From positions 12,963,001 through 13,027,000 of the forward strand of contig NC_056409.1 in the NCBI RefSeq assembly GCF_905147365.1: DNA of 64,000 nt. Reading direction: 5' to 3'. This document shows positions 59,101 through 64,000 of the stretch, in pieces. This stretch comes from Aricia agestis (Eukaryota; Arthropoda; Insecta; Lepidoptera; Lycaenidae). A program made the translations under genes and the position numbers. Under the pieces are notes generated by a model. That model saw only the letters and a program-made list of their open reading frames with translations. It made no database searches and was not told the DNA's origin. Each line of letters begins with the position of its first letter. Position 1 is the first letter of the stretch.

Positions 59101-61881
59101 TTCAATTGCGTCAGACGTCTTGCGAATCTGTCAAATCCATACAAATTTAGAAATGCATCTACGCGTCGCGTTGCGGTCCGAATCAACCCTAACTCGTACC
59201 GTCACGTACGCAGAGTAAAGCTTCTAACTCTACACGTCTAAACCCACTATCGGCAAAGTTAACTTCGCAACTCTACATATTATCATACAGCTGCCGCTGT
59301 TATACTACAGGATGTAACAAAACCAAGTGATAATACTTTATAGTTTATAGTGTGTATGTTTCCCTTAGGGCCCTTCCACACGACATTGTTTTACGCGCTC
59401 GTTTGTATCGATACAAACGCAAGATGAACGCTCAGCAAACGCAAGGAAGCCGACACGTTTTAAACTTTATATCTGTCAAAACGCGATGAAAACGCGCAGA
59501 AGACGAGCGCATCAGAAACGCGCGTCCTCGGTGCGCTAAAATACGTCATATTGTGGAAAGGCGCTTATCTAGAGTTTACTGTGATAGTAGCAGGGCTGAA
59601 AGAGTAAATTTTTATTTTGCGATTTGTAAAGGCATGTTTATGTATACACACAATAATCGTCATGATTCATAAATTTGCACATACAAAAGTAAAAACAGTT
59701 TCTCTTTCAACTCAAACTCTACTTACTACTACTACTACTAACAAGGGACTCATACACAGCTAACACAGCCTAAAGTATTATAACTTTAGTTTGTAACATT
59801 CTGTAGAATCGTAAATAAAAAATTATAAATCGCGTTTTTTTTTACAAGCAAACACGGGGAAATTAGAACTCATTATAAGCTCGAATATTTGTGTTATTTA
59901 ATCGAAATCTCTACTATCGCAATACTGAGTATTCATACATTTATTTTACATAAAAATGTAGGTAAATATTGATATTTCTTTATAATACTCGTGAGTAGAG
60001 TGTAGGTACATAATATTATTGAATATTTCGAAGAAAGGAAAAATATGGGACTAATAATATGTAACGAGTATTGGAAATTGAATAATTTACAACCAAGCTA
60101 TAAATAAAATCGAGAATAGTGATAAAAATAATAAATACTTATATGTCGTTAATGATTTGTGATGTGAATGATCAACAAGAATCGTAAAGGGTGGAGCTGG
60201 CCTGAAAATGCGCTACTTCATGATTGCTCTACGAATATTCATAGAGCAATCATAAAGTAGGCAATTTTGTTTATACTCATAAGGGTTCAGTTAACTATAA
60301 GGAAATGGCAGTTTAAGAGCTAAATTAATTAGTATTTGTTTCAGCCGGATACACTATTGTGTTGCAGTAGGAGTCACATCAAAGATATTCTCACATTTTG
60401 TAAAAGGTTTATTGCATTTTCATTATTTTATTCATAAAATTCTTGTAATAATTCTTAATATACAGGCGAGAACGTATTCAATCGTACCGAAATGAATACA
60501 TTAACTTCGATTTGATCGAACTTTGATTTTGACCAGCAGTATTTCCGGGCCTATACGACCTGCAAACCTTCAAGAAGAGAGCGTATTCCCTCTTAAAAGG
60601 CCGGCAACGCACCTGCAGCTCTTAGGATGTTGCGAGAGTCCATGGGCGACGGTAGTTGCTTTCCATCAGGTGACCCGTTTGCTCGTTTGCCCTCTTATTT
60701 CATATAAAAATATATATTATAAAAAAGATTTATATCAAATACTGTTAAATGATTGGTGTGGCACTGATTGATGAGGGCTTACAATATTATGGTTATTGGT
60801 GACATACAATTCTGTCCAAATACAAAATTTTAACCTGAAATTAACGTAGGTAAAGTCTTGAAAAGAGCTATTTTACGTCCACATAAAATTCTGCTTCGTC
60901 TGACGTACATGCATTCTTATTTCTCTACCACTATACTAAATCACCTTAACTATTTCAAACTGTACATATAAAATTTTGTGGAGCATAAAGTCGTATCTAA
61001 TAAGTAATAACGCATAGTACCTACATGCTTATATTTAGTGATAACAATATTTTACAACTGAATCTTTTTATCTTCACAATCAAAATAACTATGATATCAT
61101 AATGCTTTATATTACGTCGGTGGCTGATATTACCCTACCGCTTTACTCGCTATTATATATCTAGCTAACGCCGGTCGATATGTTTAGGGAGTTTGTTACC
61201 GATTTCATTTACAATTTTCTCTACCCTAGAACATAGTACTACGTAAATACTACGCCATATTTTCGCTAGGGATCATAGAGACTCGTACACATAGATTATA
61301 AGTCAATACCGTAAAAGTTGGGGAAGTACGTAATTCAAGCATTTTATATCGGTTCTATCACTATAATCAGATGGTAGGTACTCGTCATTCATCGCAGTTT
61401 ACCACAAACGATCCGGCTATGTGTTTTGAATCAGAATATGAAAATTATACCGATGTTTTAAATCAACAACGCATTAATCCTTTTGGTCACGTTGTATACT
61501 CAATATCCATCGATTGTATAGGACTCCGTTGCATGTTTTAAACGAACCTTTCAACAGAGGCAATTGCACCATTAAACTCTCTTTATCGGCGTTGGTGACC
61601 GGGCGCTCGGGGGTGGGCGGCGCGGCGGCGGCCGGCGGGGAGCGCTGAGGCGGCGACGGCGCCTTCTGCGGCTGACCCTGGCCTTCCATGCCGAACAGCG
61701 CGAATCGAAAGGCACGGGCGACGTCGGAGACGCTCTCGGAGCGCTTCGCTTGGTTCGCGACGAGGTCCAGGCCCGAGTGGAACGACGGCGACTTCGGTAT
61801 CCCGAGGGGCGAGACGGCACGGCGCGGCTTTGCCTCAGCGGCGGCGAACATAGCTCGCGCGGCCGGCCCGGCGTGGACCAT
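36595..61881 (-). CDS. Protein phosphatase 2A regulatory subunit B56 (B'), gamma/delta type
   Basis: Ten exons on the minus strand: 61881-61548, 55934-55735, 51440-51237, 45532-45402, 41344-41227, 40426-40314, 39500-39338, 38605-38376, 37577-37403 and 36747-36595. All have GT-AG borders and matching phases, giving about 606 residues (human delta is 602). B56 blocks are near-identical to vertebrate ones: LRQCCLLFDF, SDLKWKEVKRAAL, FRTLPPSSNPNGAEFDPEED, YIDQKFVLQ, ETEHHNGIAELLEILGS, HPQLAYCVVQFLEKD, HWNKTIHGL. The LLK-DAP joint and the C-terminal RKKSELPADTSTVKALLEHKR favour the gamma/delta branch (Drosophila well-rounded type). B56 is a helical-repeat scaffold that brings the PP2A core to LxxIxE-motif substrates. 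The start is uncertain: ATGs at 62079, 61881 and 61851 are all in frame. Its introns are full of transposons, but no coding exon is broken. Confidence 0.95.
36825..36930. repeat. Partial copy of the GACGCGGCATTCTCGTT hairpin repeat
   Basis: Contains TTTGAGACTCAAACAATTGGACGAGAATGCCGCGTCCTGCTCTAACAACGTCG, which is shared with 39221-39309, followed by only a short part of the return arm. In the last intron of B56. Confidence 0.7.
37085..37330. repeat. Dispersed repeat with CACGTC-rich GC block, B56 last intron
   Basis: Begins ATACAGGGTGCAATTAAACCTTCCTGCC, a block that I associate with a common lepidopteran repeat. An inverted GACGTG / CACGTC pair within a GC-rich stretch lies at 37209-37250. 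Confidence 0.4.
37680..38340. other. B56 intron, unassigned
   Basis: AT-rich, with no coding potential. A GAGGGAATCAATCCACCC word near 38200 recalls the motif of the 7315-9132 hAT-like element, but appears once only. Confidence 0.3.
38828..38907. repeat. Perfect 37-bp hairpin in B56 intron
   Basis: Arms 38828-38864 and 38871-38907 are exact inverse copies (starting GTTAAAAACAACTTTAAAAA) around the 6-base loop AGTACA. AT-rich. Likely a compact MITE. Confidence 0.88.
39183..39219. repeat. Perfect 18-bp GC-rich hairpin
   Basis: CCGTACCACGACGGGCCC and its exact inverse with a one-base centre. It lies 119 bases past the donor of the 39500-39338 exon, next to the hairpin at 39238. Confidence 0.85.
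39238..39309. repeat. 29-bp hairpin just after a B56 splice donor
   Basis: Arms 39238-39266 and about 39280-39308 (AACGAGAATGCCGCGTCCTG and inverse, one mismatch). Its right edge is 29 bases from the exon border at 39338. A partial copy is at 36825-36930. Confidence 0.82.
39927..40062. mobile_element. Harbinger-type MITE family C, copy 1
   Basis: Hairpin with GGGCCTGTTTC and GAAACAGGCCC ends, TTA on both sides (39924-39926, 40063-40065), and inner arms GGATAGGCTATCCACAACTTATCTGACAG. 136 bp. Copy 2 is at 58681-58818. Confidence 0.85.
40949..41085. repeat. Dispersed repeat D, copy 1
   Basis: AAAATACGTGTGGCACTCGGGGACTGCCGCGGTAAAG ... CGTCTAGTCGCACGCACACAAACAC. Shared at high identity with 45571-45710. 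Both lie in B56 introns. The family is unnamed to me; a SINE or TE fragment is likely. Confidence 0.7.
41487..42056. mobile_element. hAT-like MITE, 570 bp, B56 intron
   Basis: Ends TAGACATCGGATTAT and ATAATCCGATGTCTA are exact inverses, flanked by a perfect 8-bp duplication GTAATAAC (41479-41486 and 42057-42064). GCATATTT/TGCAAATG words fill the subterminal zones. No coding. Confidence 0.9.
42231..42294. repeat. Perfect 30-bp hairpin
   Basis: Arms 42231-42260 and 42265-42294 (GCACTAGACAGACAGAGAAA... and exact inverse) with a 4-base loop GTAG. No TIR-like flank or duplicate elsewhere in the window. Confidence 0.88.
43000..43481. mobile_element. piggyBac-like MITE family E, copy 1
   Basis: TTAA at both borders (43000-43003, 43478-43481), with inner ends GAGGATTCCACACC and TTGTATCCTC. 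The body includes CCTATGTTTT and GGAGAAGGAATCAGGGGACAACG. Copies are at 48937-49409 (inverted) and 52866-53356. Non-coding. Confidence 0.85.
44205..44895. mobile_element. DNA element with long inverted ends
   Basis: The left arm GTCGAAGGATTATTTGATAAATCGAATTTTCGCG and the right arm (the inverse, near 44815-44890) agree over roughly 80 bp including CACGGATAATTAGATAA. The centre repeats GATTGG / CCAATC words. About 690 bp, with no coding. Confidence 0.7.
45571..45712. repeat. Dispersed repeat D, copy 2
   Basis: Starts about 40 bases upstream of the acceptor of the 45532-45402 exon, at CAAAATACGTGTGGCACTCGG. Same sequence as 40949-41085 with small differences. Confidence 0.7.
45755..45866. mobile_element. 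Palindromic MITE
   Basis: CACACATAAAGCTGCGAATTCATTCGCATCGCAAT is mirrored by ATTGCGATGCGATGCGAATTCGCAGTTATGTGT. About 110 bp. Confidence 0.75.
46438..47083 (+). mobile_element. Helitron-like/MINE unit with tRNA-like core, tandem copy 1
   Basis: TCTATACTAATATTATAAATGCG, then a (GTCT)n run, TCACGCCAAAACTACTGAACCGATTGCAATG, and a tRNA-like block with a Pol III B box (GGTTCGAGTCC at 46683-46693). It is repeated almost unchanged immediately afterwards (47090-47731). The microsatellite arrangement is that of MINE/Lep1-type Helitron relatives. The small reading frame in it is not a gene. Confidence 0.75.
46466..46507. repeat. GTCT microsatellite
   Basis: About nine GTCT units in copy 1. The matching run in copy 2 (47121-47153) is about two units shorter. 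Confidence 0.85.
47090..47731 (+). mobile_element. Helitron-like/MINE unit, tandem copy 2
   Basis: Differs from copy 1 only in microsatellite length, one T-run length and a few single bases (for example at the GAATGT/CAATGT position after the tRNA-like block). B box at 47332-47342. A more diverged partial third unit (ACAGATGGCGCTTTATTTT...) follows at 47742-47820. Confidence 0.78.
47947..48026. mobile_element. GGGCCGCGC hairpin MITE, copy 2
   Basis: An 80-bp palindrome GGGCCGCGC...CTACACCGGAATGGCAGCG with inverse, TTA at both sides (47944-47946, 48027-48029). Inserted in the left Helitron-like arm. Same family as 13801-13927. Confidence 0.82.
48072..48350 (+). mobile_element. Helitron-like/MINE unit, diverged copy
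   Basis: CTGTACTAATATTATGAATGCGAAAG, a GTCT run, then TCACGCCAAACGCCAAAACTACC and CCTGAGAAAGGACACAGG, as in the tandem pair, but without the tRNA-like block. Confidence 0.65.
48453..48595. mobile_element. TTA-type MITE family F, copy 1
   Basis: AGACCAAATTTCACCAACGACTGTTAA is mirrored by TTAACACTAACAGACGTTGGTGAAATTGG. TTA precedes the left end. A second copy is at 49732-49901. Confidence 0.7.
48937..49409. mobile_element. piggyBac-like MITE family E, copy 2, inverted
   Basis: TTAA at 48937-48940 and 49406-49409. Reverse complement of the copy at 43000-43481 by eye over the whole length, apart from a short GTGTGGT expansion at its end. Confidence 0.85.
49732..49901. mobile_element. TTA-type MITE family F, copy 2
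   Basis: GACCCAATTT and AAATTGGGTC ends with TTA at both flanks (49729-49731, 49902-49904). Inner TCTGTTAGTGCTAG and TAACTTTAACAGTCGTTGGTG blocks as in copy 1. Confidence 0.75.
49905..51236. other. B56 intron, unassigned
   Basis: No transposon ends or exons recognised. GC-richer sequence with CGCGCTCGG/GACGAGGACGAGAG words lies just downstream of the exon 3 donor (51050-51220); small reading frames there do not look like proteins. Confidence 0.35.
51480..52865. other. B56 intron, unassigned
   Basis: AT-rich with GC patches at 52030-52100 and 52190-52330. A faint microsatellite-repeat start (ACTAACATTATAAATGC) is at 52655. No gene seen. Confidence 0.35.
52866..53356. mobile_element. piggyBac-like MITE family E, copy 3
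   Basis: TTAA at 52866-52869 and 53353-53356, ends GAGGAGTCCACACC and GGTGTATCCTC. Same orientation as copy 1, somewhat more diverged. Confidence 0.85.
53383..53580. mobile_element. Palindromic MITE, 198 bp
   Basis: TGAGCACACTGAGACGG is mirrored by CCGTCTCAGTGTGCTCA. Inner arms (CGCAAAAATCCGCCTCCATA and inverse) are perfect, and the short centre again contains CATACAATTTGTATGG. Reading frames here are palindrome artefacts. Confidence 0.8.
53600..55668. other. B56 intron, mostly unassigned
   Basis: AT-rich. Contains at 54770-54950 a segment (GGCAATAGGTAGGTACTTAAATTT...TTTTGCTCTATAATGG) related to the 56946-57322 repeat, and a short ACAGGGTG-TAAAGGTTTG-CACCCTGT hairpin at 55447-55475. No exon. 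Confidence 0.4.
55958..56115. mobile_element. GGGGCCATCCATAAAGT repeat with hairpin
   Basis: GGGGCCATCCATAAAGTATGTCACACC is followed by an 18-bp perfect hairpin (ATCATGAAAATCGTGTGA and inverse, 56063-56111). The head resembles a repeat common in many arthropods. Confidence 0.5.
56946..57322. mobile_element. AGGGTTCCGTA-ended repeat
   Basis: TTAGGGTTCCGTATCCAAAGGGTAAAAACG at the left and TACGGTACGGAACCCTTCG at the right are inverted. About 380 bp. This terminal sequence is very common in moth and butterfly genomes. Confidence 0.6.
57780..58103 (-). mobile_element. tRNA-derived SINE
   Basis: The minus strand starts GCCTCCGTGGTCTAGTGGTTAG with a Pol III A box (TGGTCTAGTGG, 58096-58086) and B box (GGATTCGAGCC complement, 58053-58043), then a tRNA-unrelated body (CCTGCGCCTGATCTCTCGCC, CCGTCCCACTGGGTTATGAG) typical of lepidopteran SINEs. 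The acceptor 3' strand does not pair, so it is not a functional tRNA. The tail end is approximate. Confidence 0.82.
58185..58375 (+). mobile_element. Helitron-like/MINE repeat with GACA run
   Basis: ATTCCGCCAAAATTCGTTTATCGAGCGGGAACCGTAC..., CCTCATGTCCTTTCCCGG, AAAAATCGGTTCAAATCGGG, then CAGACAGACAGAGACAGAC. Same family as 4205-4400. Confidence 0.6.
58681..58818. mobile_element. Harbinger-type MITE family C, copy 2
   Basis: GGGCCTGTTTCACC and inverse ends, TTA on both flanks (58678-58680, 58819-58821), CCGGATAGGCTATCCAC inner arms. 138 bp, close to copy 1. Confidence 0.85.
58929..58981. repeat. 24-bp hairpin
   Basis: CTTTTGACTTGTGTTTTGTGGATG and its inverse (one mismatch) around TATG. Confidence 0.7.
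59030..59192. mobile_element. Palindromic MITE with AGGGTTGATTC ends
   Basis: Arms of about 65 bp: AGGGTTGATTC-GACCGCAACGCGACGC-GACGCGTAGATGCATTTC-AAATTTGTATGGATTTGACAGATT and the inverse. Very well conserved between arms, so probably young. Confidence 0.8.
59305..59805. mobile_element. MITE family A, copy 3, interrupted
   Basis: CTACAGGATGTAACAAAACCAAGTGATAATACTTTATAG at the left and CCTAAAGTATTATAACTTTAGTTTGTAACATTCTGTAG at the right match family A. A second MITE (59368-59564) splits its left arm. Confidence 0.7.
59368..59564. mobile_element. TTA-type MITE nested in family A copy 3
   Basis: GGGCCCTTCCACAC and GTGGAAAGGCGC are imperfect inverse ends with TTA duplicated (59365-59367, 59565-59567). 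The interior is rich in AAACGC/GCGTTT words. Confidence 0.7.
60211..60259. repeat. Short hairpin in B56 first intron
   Basis: CTACTTCATGATTGCTCT and AGAGCAATCATAAAGTAG around ACGAATATTCAT, with one mismatch. Confidence 0.6.
60590..60715 (+). repeat. 3' part of the repeat also seen at 20874-21225
   Basis: CCCTCTTAAAAGGCCGGCAACGCACCTGCAGCTCTT ... CATGGGCGACGGTAGTTGC...CCATCAGGTGACCCGTTTGC with an A/T-rich tail. The C-rich minisatellite of the other copy is absent. Confidence 0.65.
60716..61473. other. B56 first intron, unassigned
   Basis: AT-rich. No exon or transposon end recognised. Confidence 0.35.
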
Positions 61882-62065
61882 CGCAGGCGGCGGCCGGCAG
61901 CGGCATCCGAGCGGAGGCCGGCGGCGCCGGTACCGGAGCGAGTTGCGGGGGCGGCCGGACTGCCACGCGCCGCTGCCTGTGCCCGCTCCACGCCGCCCGT
62001 CTGCGCGCGCACCCGCGCCGCGCCCGCCGCGACCCCCGCTCACCCCCGCACTCACGCACCCACCA
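61570..62065 (-). promoter_or_regulatory. CpG-rich 5' end of the B56 gene
   Basis: An abrupt GC- and CpG-rich block in an AT-rich region, covering the first coding exon and its upstream part. It encodes a Pro/Ala/Arg-rich, poorly conserved N-terminus, and long frames on both strands are a by-product of the high GC. Promoter activity is inferred from position only. Confidence 0.45.
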
Positions 62066-62411
62066 TAAACACTGATCACTAATACACAAATGGTGAGACA
62101 ATTCCGGGTGCACCGTGATGTGGAGAGAAACTACAAAAGTCTTCTTCAATTAATTTGCCGCGATGCAGATAGTATATCGAAACGAGTAGAGCACGCGATA
62201 TACTCTATTGATCCAATTCCATTTGATATTATTTCCCCTGTTTCCGGCAACATATTCGGACTTCGGAGGCCGCCTCGCTGCTGAGAATTTAATAAAGCGA
62301 GTCCGTGCTACCCCTTTGCTGCAGTATGAGCTTCATCTTGCATCAAGCACACTTGTTTTTAAGAAATCTGTATATGAGTTACCAAAGTCATGTTGACTCT
62401 TCTTTGTTTTG

Positions 62412-62625
62412 TTATACAGGGCATAACGAAACAAAATGGTAACATTTTAGGGTGTGTATCAGTTGCGGATGTAGTGTTCATTGTGAAAATTGCAGCGCTG
62501 AAAGATTATTTTAATTTTTTTTTTGTGTAGGCCAATACATGACGCTGGGGCGCTTGCCCATACAAATCACACACAAAAATTACTCTATAATAGTATAATA
62601 AAGGACACCTACACATCCTAAATTA
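62412..62625. mobile_element. MITE family A, copy 4, degraded
   Basis: TATACAGGGCATAACGAAACAAAATGGTAACATTTTAGGGTGTGTATC matches family A; GTGAAAATTGCAGCGCTGAAAGA and GCTTGCCCATACAAAT inner blocks follow, but the right end is worn away. Confidence 0.6.
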
Positions 62626-64000
62626 TAAACTCACAGATTACTAAATTAGGCTAAATAGGGTAGGTTAAGCCTCTACATTGCGATCACACCAACTTTTTGA
62701 AACTTTTCAGTTTTGAGTCTTCATCACAACACATTTTCATCCGTACCTATTTTTCTTTGTATTGTTTCAGGCTATTCTAATGGCAATCGGCATGTATGAC
62801 GTAAGAACGCGGTTCGATACGGTCGTCGCCGGCAATTCATTATCGTACCCCTTATAAAAACTCCGTGACAGGAGGGTTAAAGTTTATCGGAGTGTGTCAT
62901 GGGGAAGGCGAGCCTCTATAAAGAAGGAATTCCTATGTCAGGCAGTACTTCCCCTTTCGTCTGCTGTCTGCACTCATCGATTACGAACTTGAGTCATGTC
63001 AAATTACTTAAAAATGTCTGCGTGTGTAATATCCGATATTGCTGCTACGCGAGTACATAGTCTGCATACCGACTTACTTTTCCTATTATTTTTAAATCCG
63101 AAGTTTCGAATTTTGTTCGTTGTTTTCAGTTCCCGTTTTTAGGGTTCAGTAGTTAACGTCGAAACGTAAATGGTATCCAGCTATCGACATAACATTTCGT
63201 TAAACTTCAGCGTAGCTGGTAATCGTTGAGTCAGTCGCCTCAGTGGCCTCATATTATCGCAGACATAGGCTTTTCGTGTCAAGCCTATAAAGTAGGGCCG
63301 TCAAGGTTTAAGTCGGAGATAAAGTGAGATTAGCGATCCTAGAAAATTATCACGAAAGTAGGACAGAATAATTAGATGGGCACTACGCCGTTCATCACTA
63401 ACAGGAGATTCACAATCAGACATTCTTATGAAGGTCATTCAAAAGTCTAATAAAAAGTACGAAATTAATTATCATAATATGGTGCGGTATACCCAACTAC
63501 TAATAAAAACTGCGAGTGGGCTGCTAACAGTTCCTAACACAATATACCAGGCAAAGAAAGCAGACTTTGTATAATTATCCGCTGTGTACATTTTTCTTGG
63601 GAGGACCATCTACATACTGTTATTAGAAAATTATGCAACATGAGTTGTCTATAATTCAATTGATTCCTTCTTTACACTGAGTAAACGCAAGAGCTCAGTT
63701 GCTAAGAACATAAATGAGATGTTTCCGCCGATGTAGAGCGACGACATCGCTCTCTAGTAGATTAAGGTCGTAGAGACCTTACTAAAAAAGAATAGATAAC
63801 TACAAAAATTATATTCCACCGATTCTATTATACGACTTTACAAAAAAGTTAGGTAATAATCTTAAAACAAAATATCGGTGTCATTTTAAAACTTGCAATT
63901 CTTAAAAGTAAATCCCGATACAATATTTCCATCACGGAAATAGACAACAATAATGTAATCATTCGGAAGAGACTTTGCGGATTCACTCTCCTCCAATATT
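62626..64000. other. Upstream of B56, no gene seen
   Basis: No exon, RNA gene or transposon end recognised. It may hold 5'UTR exons or a promoter of the B56 gene, which cannot be identified without transcripts. Confidence 0.35.

Noticed and set aside
61572..62082. Long frames on both strands (up to 146 codons) at the B56 5' end
   Set aside because: High GC removes stop codons by chance; only the frame continuous with the B56 exon is supported by splicing and homology.
1..64000. CRISPR arrays, bacterial defence genes, riboswitches or rho-independent terminators
   Set aside because: None seen. The hairpins are eukaryotic MITEs and the direct repeats are microsatellites, tandem transposon units or short duplications without spacers.

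Overview
The window is nuclear DNA of an insect, almost certainly a moth or butterfly. Genes are split by short GT-AG introns, one gene is a seven-transmembrane insect odorant receptor, and the spaces are packed with repeats typical of Lepidoptera: Helitron-like elements carrying GTCT/GACA microsatellites, tRNA-derived SINEs, many hairpin-shaped MITEs, hAT-like and piggyBac-like elements, and RNase-H-bearing LINEs. There is no bacterial operon, CRISPR array or defence island.

Layout. 1-4004 (minus): the 5' part of a decayed Gypsy/Ty3 LTR retrotransposon (LTR, tRNA-Leu-type primer site, gag, protease, RT-RNase H, start of integrase), cut by the left window edge. 4019-6404 (minus): seven exons of an odorant receptor; the Gypsy LTR begins only 14 bases after the splice donor of exon 7, so the last exon must lie beyond the window. 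6730-9192: a LINE fragment split by a 1.8-kb hAT-like element that itself carries a Harbinger-type MITE. 9200-14500: gene-poor, MITE-rich DNA with a THAP-like remnant.

14548-17094 (plus): COG2, a Golgi tethering subunit, six exons. 17272-19074 (minus): DNA polymerase iota, one coding exon, convergent with COG2. 20287-24868 (plus): a short PPP1R21 (FERRY/endosome) homologue, nine exons, divergent from POLI. 27500-33290 (plus): a nearly full-length but broken LINE. 33291-36594: AT-rich, possibly the long 3'UTR of the next gene. 36595-61881 (minus): a B56 (B') regulatory subunit of protein phosphatase 2A, ten coding exons over 25 kb, whose introns hold most of the remaining transposons. 61882-64000: its CpG-rich 5' end and upstream DNA.

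The host genes are unrelated housekeeping or sensory genes and form no visible pathway. No new multi-gene system was found. The best leads are structural: the Gypsy insertion in the receptor's last intron, a hAT-like element with nine copies of a 9-base motif, an inverted duplication linking a PPP1R21 intron to its 3' flank, a tandem pair of almost identical Helitron-like units, and several long perfect hairpins. Exon borders were read by eye from splice signals, reading phase and remembered family sequences; no alignment or transcript data were available.
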